From: Ascidia mentula
Lineage: Eukaryota; Chordata; Ascidiacea; Phlebobranchia; Ascidiidae
NCBI GenBank assembly: GCA_947561715.1
Contig: OX387198.1
Location: 12,834,001-12,898,000 of the forward strand
Length of the DNA stretch: 64,000 bases
Direction of reading: 5' to 3'
Part shown: positions 33,501 to 45,400 of the stretch, piece by piece
Position numbering within the stretch: the first letter of the stretch is position 1
Layout of the letters: every line of letters begins with the position of its first letter
Translations under genes and position numbers: made by a program
Notes under the pieces: model-generated
What the model saw: only the letters and a program-made list of their open reading frames with translations
Databases searched by the model: none
What the model was told of the DNA's origin: nothing

Positions 33501-34295
33501 AACGGCACGACCGGATACGAAGAAGCAGCGGCCCAGGGTTTAATTGCAGGAATTAATGCTGCAAGAAAAGTGAAAGGACTCTCTAAGTTTACAGTCAAAA
33601 GAAGCGAGTGCTATATTGGTGTTCTAATAGACGACTTGACCACACTTGGCACCAACGAGCCATACAGAATGTTTACCAGCAGATCTGAATTCAGAATGAG
33701 TCTAAGACCTGACAATGCTGATGAACGTTTGACTCTTAGGGGCTACAGAGACAGTGGGTGTGTGTCAGAAACCCGATTTTTAAACACTAAAAAAAGATTA
33801 CAAAACATTGCTAATTGTTTGGATTTACTAAAAAGCGAAAGGAAGTTAACAAGTAATTGGATCGACATCGTAAAGCTGAATAACCCAGTGAAGAACCCCA
33901 ACAAAATATCAGCTTTTGCATATCTGGCCAATTTGAACAAAGACAGTAATATAATGACGTTACTAAATCATTTTCCAGAAATAGTGGGTGTGGATGTGTG
34001 GACCAAACACAGGATTTGGGCTGAAGCAAGCTATGCTAGTCTGTTACTGGCACAGAAAAAACACATTGATGCCTTACAACGTGAAGAAAACTTAGTAATT
34101 CCAGACTCAATTGACTACAGCAAGTTTAGTGCCTTCAAGATGGAGGAAAGAGAAAAGTTAGCCAGAGCACGGCCACAAAATATTGCCGCGGCAACCCGAA
34201 TTCAAGGAATAACACCTACTGCCCTTGTGCATTTAATATATCACATTAAACGTCTACCAAAAACAAGGAATGCGAACATTGTGACATCCAGCTGA
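30524..34295 (+). CDS. MTO1: MTO1 copy A, mitochondrial tRNA U34 modification enzyme
   Basis: Exons 30524-30749, 31031-31217, 31371-31496, 32198-32428, 32539-32681, 32947-33098, 33318-34295; 680 aa, all GT-AG. The N-terminus is rich in Lys/Arg and fits a mitochondrial presequence. Next comes the FAD-binding Rossmann motif [14 protein letters not shown] (about 42-55), then MnmG/GidA signatures [61 protein letters not shown] and [18 protein letters not shown]. Family role: with GTPBP3 it makes 5-taurinomethyluridine (or the related cmnm5U) at the wobble uridine of certain mitochondrial tRNAs. A near-twin follows 222 bp downstream with the same seven exons and phases. Intron 3 carries a young hAT-like MITE. 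Expected subcellular site: mitochondrial matrix. Confidence 0.95.
31574..32011. mobile_element. hAT-like MITE in MTO1-A intron 3
   Basis: A 438-bp element with perfect 13-bp terminal inverted repeats CATAGGCGCCTAG, flanked by a perfect 8-bp duplication GCCATGAC (31566-31573 and 32012-32019). 8-bp duplications mark the hAT superfamily. The subterminal DNA has long G runs on the left and C runs on the right that can pair. It is non-coding. Exact termini and duplication suggest a recent insertion. It is absent from the equivalent intron of copy B (35666-35730, only 65 bp), so it arrived after the gene duplicated. Confidence 0.85.
33318..33581 (+). repeat. Conversion-like tract shared with 36987-37250
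   Basis: The first 264 bp of the last exon of MTO1-A match the same part of MTO1-B with about 13 differences counted by eye, including perfect runs of 71 and 74 bp. Past 33581 identity falls to roughly 70-75% even where the protein is conserved. Such a sharp edge within one exon points to gene conversion and not to selection on the protein. Confidence 0.75.
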
Positions 34296-34517
34296 TAATA
34301 GATGTTCTTCAATTTTGTTCAATCTCAAAACCTTTCTCATGAAAATTTGTTCTCCTATGACATGTATCACATGCATGCAATGCCTCATGTACCAGTTCAA
34401 CACTTATTTTTCTTCCTGTTCCATATTGCATGTTAAGAAATGTGCTACAGCATAATTGTTTTTGAAGGTTATTCATTAAACATGGTATTTAGGAAGTAAC
34501 ATGTAGAATTTTTGAAC

Positions 34518-37500
34518 ATGAAACATCTGCATTCACTGTCACGTTCCAACCATGTGAAATATTTCATGAGATATCTGTCGCACAAACCTTCTACTAACAA
34601 AGATTTCTGTGAGGAAGCAAAGTTTGACGTTGTTGTAGTTGGTGGTGGACATGCTGGTTGTGAAGCAGCAGCTGCATCTGCAAGGGTGGGATGTAAAACT
34701 GCTCTTCTCACGCACAAAATAAGCACCATAGGTAAGAACAAACCTAAGTTAACTGCAGGGAACTTGAGCTGTTGTATTAATTGAGTGAACGTTCATGTAA
34801 AATGTGACATAAATGTATGATTGTTAATTTATATGAATCCCCCAAGGTCAGCATATAAATCACCCAAGATTTTTATGAGAAAATAAATTGAGGATTACGC
34901 ATATTTGAATCTACTCTATATGTGAAGTATAAACACATATATTACTTGCCTTTATGTTTGACCTTTCTTAAATACTATGAGTGGAGAAAAATGTCGCCCA
35001 GACTGTATGTTGCAAATTGTGATACCGAACAAAATCCAAGTCCTAACACCACAAATTTTGGTTGACTTTTTATTATTTCTTCTTGTTTAAAAATAAATAC
35101 ATTTTAAACTCACAGGTGAAATGTCATGCAACCCATCATTTGGTGGAATAGGCAAAGGTCATCTTGTCAGGGAAATTGATGCCCTTGATGGAATTTGTGG
35201 CAGATTATGTGATATATCTGGAACACACTACAAAGTTTTAAACCAAAGTAGTGGACCTGCTGTATGGGGTCTGAGAGCTCAAATTGACAGAACTTTGTAC
35301 AAGTAAGAGATATTTTTAAATTTTGGTAAATATAACCTGAATATTGCATGTTAGTTCGTCCTGTTCTCTTAAAAGTTTTTTTTAAAACTGTCGGCAGTAA
35401 CGAGTTTGAATTTGTTTGTCAACATCATTCTACATGTCTTTACATGAATTGGTAGTTTGGTTTGCATGACAAAGTACACCCGAATATCACTAAAAAGTCC
35501 CATAACAATTATTCCAATTTTGAAATGTTACCATAGAAAACATATGCAGGAGGAAATCTTCAATACCCCAAACCTGCAAGTGATAGAAGCGTCAGTGGAA
35601 GATTTAATCACAGAAAATGTTGACCGTCAAAAAATCAAGACAATAAACCCTGAAGCCAAGTGCAGGTCAGTGTATAATAATAAACATGTGTTATTTCTTA
35701 AACAAAGAATACTATTTGTTTGTATTAAAGGTGCACTGGTGTAATGTTGTCTGATGGTTCTTCAATCAGTGCTCACAGTGTGATATTGACAGCTGGGACA
35801 TTTTTGCGTGGGCAAATATGCATTGGTCTCGAGACTTCCAGTGCTGGAAGAATGGGAGATCAACCAGCTGTGGGACTTGCAAAAACCATTGAAGATCTTG
35901 GTTTTGCGATGGGTCGTATGAAAACTGGAACACCTCCAAGAATATACAAAAGCTCAGTTAAGTAAGTGAAAACCAGTGAACTCATGCTGGAAGATTTTTT
36001 TACATGCTAGTTCATATTTAGCACTTATTAATACACTGATATAGGTTTAATTATGGGTAAAAATTACTTGTACAATATGTTTAGTTCATTCCAAGAATCT
36101 ACATAAGCTTTGGAAATGAATTTGTTGTTTGCTAGGTTTCATGGCATGTCCTCGTTCTATGCAGACAACCCTTCACATCCATTTTCATTTGAAAGTGACA
36201 AGGTGTGGATTGATCCACAAGACCAACTTGTTTGTTACACGACACTCACTAAACCAGCACTGAGAAAGGTTGTTCTTGGTATGTTGAGGCAATTTGTATC
36301 TATTTTAGTATAACTATAACTCTGTGTTCCAGATAGCAACCTGCACATAATTTTAAACTATATACCAAAAATTTTGCCATTAAAACAATAAAATTGGCTA
36401 AAATAAACTTAGTTTGCTGTTTTGTTGTTGCAGATTCCCTCCACTTGAACAAGCTTGTTGTGGAAGAGGCCAATGGTCCAAGATACTGTCCGTCGATCGA
36501 GTCCAAAATCCTGCGTTTTAATCAGGACAAATACCATTGTTGGTTGGAACCAGAGGGATTTGATTCAGACATAATCTATTTACAGGTCAATTCCTATTGA
36601 CTTTTTTAAAGTGAACTGCGAGTGTTGGTCGGCTAATTATGGCATTCACACATAAACCTAAAGCCTTGATTACACATGCCATTTTTGTCCCAAATGTGTC
36701 AGATAAAACACATTGGTTATATGACAGCTTTTTTGTCCAAATTTAAACAAAATACACAAACATATAAAACCATCCTGTAGCCAAGACTGAGTTGAAACCT
36801 CACCAGGAGCTTGATTTTGTATTTTGCTGGCTCTGATCCAGTTTGGCTGGGATGATAGTGAGCCTGAAAAACTATTTTTGTTGTCATTGATTTATTACCA
36901 TAATACACTGCGAATGATGAGGGCCGAAACAGTGTGCACAACTGCCTAAAAACACTGCAAAGAAACTGATGTTGGCGTGTTTTTAGGGTTTTAACTGTAC
37001 GATGCCACTGGAGTATCAGAAACAAGCTGTTCGATTAATCGAAGGCCTCGAAGATGCTGAAATTGCGCAACCAGGTTATGGAGTGGAATACGACTACATG
37101 GACCCAAGGCAAATTGACCAAACTTTGGAGACGTACAAAGTTCCTGGGTTGTACTTCGCTGGACAAATCAACGGCACGACCGGATACGAAGAAGCAGCGG
37201 CCCAGGGTTTAATTGCAGGAATCAATGCTGCAAGAAAAGTAAAAGGACTCGACAGTTTCATTGTAAACCGAAGTGAGGCCTACATTGGAGTTTTAATTGA
37301 CGATTTGACCACGATGGGAACGAATGAGCCATACAGAATGTTTACAAGTCGTTCGGAATTCCGAATGTCTTTGCGCCCCGACAATGCAGATCAACGTTTA
37401 ACAATGCGTGGTTTCAAAGACGGCGGTTGCGTTTCGTGGTTAAGAATGCAAAACGCGAAAGATAGATCAACCAACATCGAAAACTGCGTTTCCGAGTTGA

Positions 37501-37952
37501 AAGCGGCATCGAGACAAGTCAATGACTGGCGTAGAATGGCGGGCATCAGAACGCTGTCGAATCCCACTCCAGCGCCAGTGAGCGCTTTTCACTTTTTGGG
37601 AAACTTACGCGAAGATGAACCTTCAAAACGTTTTTTGGCGGAATTTCCTTGTTCGTCCAAAGTTATTGGAAACTATCGCATGCTGCAACGATTGAAGGTG
37701 GAAGCGTTGTACGGAATTATGCTCGATGCACAAGGAGCCGAAATAGAGGCTCTACGTAAAGAAGAATGTCTATTGATCCCCGACACATTGGACTATAGTA
37801 GGTTAAAAACGCTCAAGTTGGAAGTGCGAGAAAAACTGGCGAAAGCGCGACCACAAAATATTGCCGCCGCCACGAGAATACAGGGCGTGACTCCAGCGGC
37901 TTTGGTTAACTTGATCTATCACATAAAAACTATGGAAGTGTCAAGGCCCTAA
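34518..37952 (+). CDS. MTO1: MTO1 copy B, tandem paralogue
   Basis: Exons 34518-34731, 35116-35302, 35537-35665, 35731-35961, 36136-36278, 36434-36585, 36987-37952; 673 aa. Exon number, phases and most exon lengths (187, 231, 143, 152) equal those of copy A, so it is a tandem duplicate. The presequence-like start [20 protein letters not shown] is basic and Ser-rich. FAD motif [14 protein letters not shown] lies at about 38-51. All MnmG signatures are kept, including [22 protein letters not shown] and [18 protein letters not shown]. The C-terminal ~190 residues differ strongly from copy A while both end with the family's [13 protein letters not shown]-type motif, so both look functional but diverged. 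The start at 34518 is the first ATG in frame. AATAAA at 37981 follows the stop closely. Confidence 0.95.
36856..36957. mobile_element. MITE copy 3 (short, decayed), in MTO1-B intron 6
   Basis: The right end, read inward, is CAGTGTTTTTAGGCAGTTG followed by TGCACACTGTTTC, a close match to the terminus of the ESF1-intron MITE. The left end TAGTGAGCCTGAAAAACT is a weak match. The core is mostly lost. Confidence 0.45.
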
Positions 37953-37980
37953 ATATTGGCATTAATTCATGTTTTATTAC

Positions 37981-37986
37981 AATAAA
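37981..37986 (+). terminator. Poly(A) signal of MTO1-B
   Basis: AATAAA 28 nt after the stop codon, followed by a GT-rich stretch (TTAGTTGTGTGTGTG), the usual arrangement for cleavage and polyadenylation. Confidence 0.7.
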
Positions 37987-38476
37987 GTCGCAAATATTAG
38001 TTGTGTGTGTGTTTTTTTGCCGAACATAGGGATTACACCTGAAGATGCTTAAATGTTAGATGTTAAGAAAAATCCTGAGGTAAATGGTTTACCAACGTTA
38101 CAAAAACCCGGCTACGGCCCCAATTTCGAAGTACTTGCATGTGAAAATAAATAACTATAATCAGAAGTTGTAGCATTTGACCTGGAGTGTCGCAAATATT
38201 TACATCATTTTTAGATTGATGCAACCCCAAAGAGGTTAAAAACCAATGAGCTAAAACTGTGACTAACACAACTCATATCATTAGCAACAATTGGTCAAGA
38301 GTGGGTGTGCTTCATTATCTCAGTAGCCAGGGTCATAAACCCTACCAGAAGCATGATTTTTTTCATTTCTTGGGATGCCAGTGCATCTTATAATAATAAT
38401 ATAAAATCACCAAGTAAAGGCCTTCATAGTGTGTTGAACCTGCCATAGAATGCATTGCTTCTATTTGTTTTAATAT

Positions 38477-38482
38477 TTTATT
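38477..38482 (-). terminator. Poly(A) signal of ESF1
   Basis: AATAAA on the minus strand begins 19 nt past the ESF1 stop codon (38502-38504). It faces the MTO1-B signal about 490 bp away, so the two 3' ends converge without overlap. Confidence 0.65.
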
Positions 38483-38501
38483 AGCGACAAATCAATTTTC
38501 T

Positions 38502-41500
38502 TCACAATCTTTGTTGTGTTCTTTTTGAAATGACTACTTTCTTTTTTGAGAACTGTGTTTTTGTTTTAGCCTTGATAGAGCTCACAAGCTGAGATAACGA
38601 ACTTTCTTTGGGGTTTGTAGAGTCCACAGTTGGCACCAGTGAAGGTTCAGTGTTATCACTCAAACCAGCAGCAATTCTCTTTTGTCTTTCTTCAACCAAC
38701 TCTTGCATAGCCCTAGTTTTTCTGAAAGCTGGATTGTTGGGATCAAGAGCAAAATCAGATGAGGTGAAGAGGGCTTTAAATCTGAATAAGTGTAAATTTT
38801 ATGATTAAATGAAGAAGAATTAAACTTCCTAAAGTAATCTGTACCTGTCATCCTTTGTGTTAATTTCAAAATCATCCTTTGCACCCTCGCCATTTTCCTG
38901 TTTTTTATTTTTCTTTCTTCTTGATGCTTGTTGCTCTTTAACAATTTCATCAATGTTAAAATGTGTTTTCTCCAAATCTTCCGCATCCATCATCAACATC
39001 TCAAGTTGGGCACGCTGCTGTTTTGATTCATCAGTTTCACCCTCATCATTTGATTCCCATTTCCTCTTCCTTTTCATTGGCTTCCTTGATTCCTTTACAG
39101 TCTCCTCTTCTTCTGCTTCCTCAGAATCATCATCTGAGTCTTCATCATTTTGCTGCAGTATTGAAAAAGAAAAAATGATCCCAAATCACTTCCGGTATTT
39201 TTTAGAAAAAAATTTGCCCAACAACCTAGATTGGCTGGAACTTGCAGCATAAAATATACAGCAAGTATTTAACATGTAACATATTTGTTTCAAAAAATAT
39301 AATTTAGTTGGTTTAACCCTTATGAATATGTGGACATATAAACATATTGTTATCACATGATTTTTGTGTACACTCACAGCACTTTCTTCTGGTAAAGGTT
39401 CCCAGGTAATCTCCATGTCAATGTCATTCGGTTTGTCTTCATTGTCATTTTCATCGTCATCACCCAACAATAAACTTCTGTATCTAGCAATCTGATCCGC
39501 ATCAGTTGTTCGCGATGAGATTCCTTTAATGTAATGTAGCAATTAAAAATTAACAACAAGGATTTTTTTTATGCAAGCTATAGTTTAAATTGTTCCAAAC
39601 TGTTGTGATTTTTATAAGGGTGACAAATAAGTTGTTTAGGAGACCCCTGGACTAATGAATGAAGACCACAAGCATTTACCACATGATGTAAAATTTGCAT
39701 AAAAATGTTTTTACCAATCCTAGGTGTGGGTTGACGGTTGTCTTCTTCTTCTTCAGAACCACTTGATGAAGCTAAGAAATCTTTCAAATCCATATTTTCT
39801 AATTCGTCCTCATTAAATTTTCTCATTGTGATTGCAAGTCGTTTTCGATCGGTTTCATCCCAAGTCAAATCAACCTGAACATGCCAGTTCCATCAATATT
39901 AAAACCATTTTTCACTATCAGTAATAATATGTACATTTCATGATTCCAAATTGTTTGGAGTTATTTTTGTTTAAATTATGTTAGTGTACAATTTAGGCGC
40001 AAGTTGTGAACATAATACCTTTGACTGATTAAGGGCGGTGGTAACAAATTCCGGAGCCTTATACTCATCCTTATCAGGTATTTGATCAGCAGTATCCCTT
40101 GCAGGATGCTCATCAAACATGATGTCGTCTGGAATAAAGCGAAGATCAATTCTGTTTGAGGTTGTTTCATATTCCATTCCATCACATTCCTGTGAGCAAA
40201 ATAATATCTTCTTACCAAACACATTTTCAATACAGGACATATATCCTGCAGGAATGGAATGTACCTTGTATATTGAATCAGCTGTTTTGTCAGTATCACA
40301 CTCAATTACTGCATAGTAGTACTTGAGCCTATTGAGCTGATACCTTCGTAACTTTTCAACTTTGAAACTGCAAACGTAAAAAAGTTTAAGAAAAACTTAG
40401 TGTGTCTTGCATGTAATTGCGTTTTCACATAACAGCAGGATGTACCTATCTCCCTCTTTTCCATCAGTTACTTGTTCATTGTCGATATCTTCAACCTCTT
40501 TAACTACCGGACCATGTTGCTCTTCTTGCTTCATCTGTTCTATACCAAACTCTGATGGAAATATTGAAACCTTCTTCACAACACCACTAGATGGCTTAAA
40601 AGAGTCAAACAGCACCAGCAGATCAAGGGCTCTAAAAACATCCAATTTTTATGTCCTATTGCTAAAAGAAACAGCAAAATATTAAAGAATGTAAAAGTAA
40701 TACAGACAATAATAATTAGTGAGCTGCTGACAGTGCACGATGCTTCAACCCATTTGGTCTCACCAATACAGTAATGCTAATTAGCCAGAAAGCATATTCT
40801 TGGTTACTAAACTACATTGTCTCCATCTTCAGATAGAAACAGAATATTACACTTTACTTATGAGACCCGATAGGTTGAAATAGTGTGCACAATTGCCTGC
40901 AACTCACTGAACAGAACACTAATGTGCAAACATAAGCTGTAATACACACATTAAAGTTCTTTACTTAATTCTATCCCAGTCCATATTGCAGAGCGCAAGA
41001 CGAGAACTGATTTCATCAGATCTTTCTGCTTCCTTGTCTATTTCACCCCAATGTTCATCATTTTCTACAGCATCGTCTTTGAAGAATTCTTCTTCTTCAT
41101 CTGAGCTTGTCTCAACATTGCCTTCACCACGGGCCAGGTCAACACTGTCATCACTTGATTCTTCCCTGTCACAAAAGTTATTGTAAATGAAATGTTGCTA
41201 TTGTTCTCAGCGACATGTATAATAAGTATGCATACTCTGATTCAGATTCCACATCACTGTCCTCATCTGATGAAGAAAATACCTTCTCATCTGAATTAAC
41301 TTTGTTGGACCTTACTTCTGTTTGTATTTCATCTTCATTTAATAAGTTTTTCAATTCTGTAAACAGACAAATTAGGACGGGAACATTATCATGGTAACTA
41401 AGAATTATTTTATTTACTTTCCCGATTTATTTTTCTTTCATTTTTCAACTGTTTGGCATCTTTCTTCGACAATCTGTAATATTTTTTTAGGTTTTCAGAT

Positions 41501-41733
41501 GAACTCTCATTGATTGGTTTTCCTCTTTTGTCAACTTCGTATTTGAGCTGAAACAAAAAAGTAGGTAATTTTGCTTACTTTAAAGCAAAAAAACTCACCT
41601 TAAATCTTTCGTCTGTAAACATGGACTGAAAACGTTTGTCGATTTTCACTTTCCGGTCCTTCTGTTTTATTGATGAAAATCGTCGGTCTTGAAACGCAGA
41701 CTTAAAACGATCGTCTATTTTTGACAAATCCAT
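38502..41733 (-). CDS. ESF1: ESF1 pre-rRNA processing protein
   Basis: Exons in order: 41599-41733, 41418-41547, 41236-41356, 40965-41165, 40446-40631, 40265-40367, 40019-40189, 39715-39874, 39378-39523, 38845-39152, 38502-38781; 646 aa. Recognised by order and content: N-terminal [10 protein letters not shown] block, acidic Ser/Asp/Glu stretches, the conserved core with [49 protein letters not shown] and LTWDETD, then the C-terminal NUC153 motif ([20 protein letters not shown]) joined across the last intron. Family role: a nucleolar protein needed for early cleavages that release 18S rRNA in the small-subunit processome. Length is close to yeast Esf1 and shorter than human. It shares a 760-bp divergent promoter region with the vWA gene. 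Intron 4 carries a MITE. Confidence 0.94.
40717..40909. mobile_element. MITE copy 2, in ESF1 intron 4
   Basis: A 193-bp element with imperfect inverted ends of ~50 bp: TAGTGAGCTGCTGACAGTG on the left; read inward from the right, CAGTGAGTTGCAGGCAATTG continuing to TTTCAACCTATCGGG. It belongs to the same family as the MSK intron copy. Non-coding. Confidence 0.65.
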
Positions 41734-42493
41734 AATGGTTGTACTCGAACAAATTAGTTTAACTGGGCAATATAGGCCTCAACCAAAACAACAAACACAC
41801 ATGTGCTGCTTCATGGTTGAATAAGTTTTTGTCACGTGGTAACAAATGTTTAAGTGACGTCATAAAAAGCGACGTCCGTTTGTTGTTTTAACTTCAAATG
41901 ACTATTTTCACAAAACTAAGAGAACATTTTAGATGTTTTTTGTTTCTACCTGATAATACTTTTTAAATTTAGTTAAAAACGTGAAATCAAAATATCTCAT
42001 TGATCAGTCACTTCCTTTCGTTGTCAACAGCAACCAGACAAGCGGCAAAACATCTCGCGTAATGACTAATGGTGCGTTTCATTAATCGTTTCGCTTTATA
42101 CGCGGGCACTTTACAGAGCTCGTATTACAAAAAACAAAGGCATGTGGTTAAATGCGACGAATGCTATAGAAAGTGGAGGTATTTAATGAAATATGCCCAG
42201 TTTTTGTTTTAGCTTTCATTGCTTGTATGTGGTCAATGTGGATATTAGAAATCCACATGAAGCACAAAGTTTATATAGCCTACATATAGTGATGTGAATA
42301 CTTCAAAGGCTTTGTATACTTTGTGTGTTGTTTGTGTAAAATACACTGGATTTAAAGGCTATGAAATTTGTGGTGAATTTAGGTTAATTGATATTTTTTG
42401 TGTTTTTACACATTGTAGTACCTATAGTAGATCTTCATTTTCTCTAATATTGTACAACGGTTTGTTTTGCTTAGGTGTGTAAATAGTATAAAT
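41734..42493. promoter_or_regulatory. Divergent ESF1 / vWA-gene promoter region
   Basis: 760 bp between two start codons on opposite strands. About 100-130 bp upstream of the ESF1 ATG lie a Myc/USF-type E-box CACGTG (41833-41838) and a perfect palindromic CRE TGACGTCA (41855-41862), followed by a second GACGTC-like site near 41871. These match known classes of promoter elements; that they drive ESF1, the other gene or both is inference. The right part, next to the vWA gene, is AT-rich with no clear motif. Confidence 0.5.
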
Positions 42494-45400
42494 ATGTCTC
42501 TGACAAATATATTTGGTGAGGTGCCTGAAAAAAATATCACGTTTGTGATTGATTCATCTGGTTCAATGTACGATGTTCTTTCTTTTGTGAAAGATCATAT
42601 CGTGGAACTTCTAACTGACCGTGCATACAATCGGCCTGGAACTACATTCAACATAATTGAGTTTAGCTCAGAGGTATTTAGGTTGTTTTGTGTTAAAAAT
42701 ATTGTCAGAACTTTTTAGCAAGTTTTTCTATTTAGATAACACAATGGGCAGATCGCATGGTGGACTGCACTCCGACAACTGTTAATGCCGCCTGTAGGTG
42801 GCTTCGAGGCATTGAAACACAAACTGGAAGTGATGCTCTGACAGCACTTCAAATGGCTTTTGATGAGCCACGATGTGATGGAATATATTTCGTAAGTGTT
42901 TTTGTTTGGTTTTACAATTTGTGTAATGATGCTTTGATAAGAAAAAATACAATTTAATAGTTTTGTCTTGTTCCAAGACACTTTTCTATTTCTTCATTAT
43001 TGGTTACAATAAAAGTAGGTATACATTTTCATCTACTTATTAACAGGTAACTGATGGCATGCCTGACCGAGATCCTAATGAAATCGTTTTCCAAATCACC
43101 AAGGCTAGTCATGGTCGACCTATCCACTGTATTTCTGTAACAGACAGAGATGTAGAACCCAGAACATCCTCAAAGATGTTTCTAGAAAACTTGGCAATGA
43201 ACACAAGAGGAAGTTTTCATGTTGTCTGTTTGACTAATGTAGGAGATGTCAACAAGGTACAAAAAGCAGAAAGTTTAAATTTAAACAATATGTGTGTTAC
43301 ACTTGTGTGTAATTTATGTTTGCTTGGTTGAAAAGTGACACCGTTGAAAGTGTTATAGGGGAAAACTAAATAATAACAATAAACAAATAAGTGCTATAAG
43401 TGATTGATAAAAGGACCACCTTTTCCGAAAAAATACCTTTTTAACATTTAAGAAAAAGGCATCAAAAATAAGTTGTGCAACATAAAAGAAACTGGAATCA
43501 ATTAAAACCCAAAAAATGTTAATTAAAAAAAAATAAAAAAATGCCTTTTTTGTGTTTTGCAATATGCTTGTTTGTTAGTCAGAAACCAAATGAATATCAT
43601 GTGTTTCCCACCACAGGTAACACCAATCTACAATGCCACCTATGCACCAAAAGAAGGTTTGAAGAAGTGTAGCGTTGAGGCAACTCTTACCCAAAATCCT
43701 TATGTCAATCTCCTATCAACAATACCATCAGAATTACCTCCCCATGTTCCATTTTACAGGTGTGCAAACTCCTATCCGACAAAATGACTTATTCTGTATT
43801 ACTTTGTTTAGGAAGCCACTTTTGGTGCTATTACCAAATGTAGTTTAACAGTAGATTTTAGGTAATTTGTTTGTTATTGTGGCTGCTTATATGCATGCAA
43901 AGACTCCAGATAGCCAAGACATAGAATTATACTTACACTGGCATAGCAAGCCCACAAAATTGGTGGGAGGAAATGCTTTCGTTTAAGTGAGTAAAGGGAT
44001 TTGGCTTCGTCTAACGAAAGAGGAAGCATTTAAGCCTGCTTATTTTAATCAAAAATCATCAACTGAGTGTTCATTTAGAAAAACACAGTCTTACAAATCT
44101 TTATCTTACAAAATTGAGAGGGCCATGCCTACGCCAATGTATATACACTTGTTTTTAATTTGCCTTTTTTGCATAAAACACAAAAGAAATGCATTTTGCT
44201 ACACAGGTATTATCCACATTTTCACACCGAAGTTATGCAGGATGCACTGGAACGGACTCCGGTCGCTAGCGTGGTTGCTCGAGGAACTAGAATTCTAGCA
44301 CGTAGGGACGAAGATGGTTATTATTACCATGCCCACATTGCACAAGAAGTCTCTGTGAGTTTTTTTTCGAATGCTTGTAAAAACTATCTGCTGCTTTGAC
44401 ACAAGAAAAAGACGAGAAATATATTCTTGTAAATACGTTAAATAACTGCATTTTCTCACCGACAGTTTTAGATGTGCTGTTGTATATTTTGAAGGGAAAT
44501 CGGCATAGGTTCCTAATAGAGTTTGACCGAACGAAAAAGGGGCGCGATTTGAGAATGCAGGAGACAGCCTTACATGACATCATAGCCCTGAACGATGCTC
44601 TACGTCATTCAATCGTAGCTGACGACAAGGTTGGCCGAGTCTATGTGTTTTGTAATTTAACTCTTCTGAAAACATTATCAATAACTGGTATGTGTAGGTT
44701 TTGGCTCCCTGGGAACCAGATGGTAAAAGATATGGACCAGGAAAAGTTGTGCGTGGTGTGGAAAAACGCCACACTGTCGGTGAGAAGAATGCAGTAAAAC
44801 TAGTTGTTTATATACTTTTTTTATTTTTTAATAGCAGAACATTTTATTTATTTACCAGGGCACAGTGAATAAACGCTCATTCTTACTAACTGACTGATCT
44901 ATTTTATAAAACTCTGACACATACATATAGAGTCCTGTTAGCAACATATAATTAATATTTAAAAATCCAAACTTTATATTACACTTAGCCTACTATATAT
45001 TATATAAGTTATATACAACCCTCGAATGTTTTTTATGCAAACCATGGATATGCTGTAATAAAAAGTAATACGAAAGTATTTACCTGAGAACTACAATGAT
45101 TTCGTGTGTTTCGTTACAAAATAAACGCACTTAAATTTACCACAAAACACCGCTTTCTGGCATAACAATGAAAGAAGAATGCGTAGGCGTTCGGACAATG
45201 GTCATTGTTACCACAATAATATTGTACGTGCCTTCTTTGCTCAGCCATGCCATACAACCACACCCTATCCAAGAGTTGTTTTGAATGTGCTATTATACTG
45301 TGCTAGCTCCAGTTTGCAGCGGAAATTAAATTGTTGCAGGGGACGAACGAGACAGCGATATAGTGGTTTCTTTTTGGAATGGTAAAACGGAGACAGTGGC

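Larger units (their letters stand above)
37953..38501. other. Convergent spacer between MTO1-B and ESF1
   Basis: Both flanking genes end here and each has its own AATAAA close to its stop. Between them, about 38070-38260 looks like an old hAT-type fragment: read on the minus strand it has CATTGGTTTTTAACCTC followed by TTTGGGGTTGC, a common hAT terminus. The opposite end is unclear. No gene is seen. Confidence 0.45.

Noticed and set aside
34518-37952. MTO1-B as a pseudogene
   Set aside because: All seven exons keep phase, splice sites and catalytic motifs, and a poly(A) signal follows, so it looks functional.
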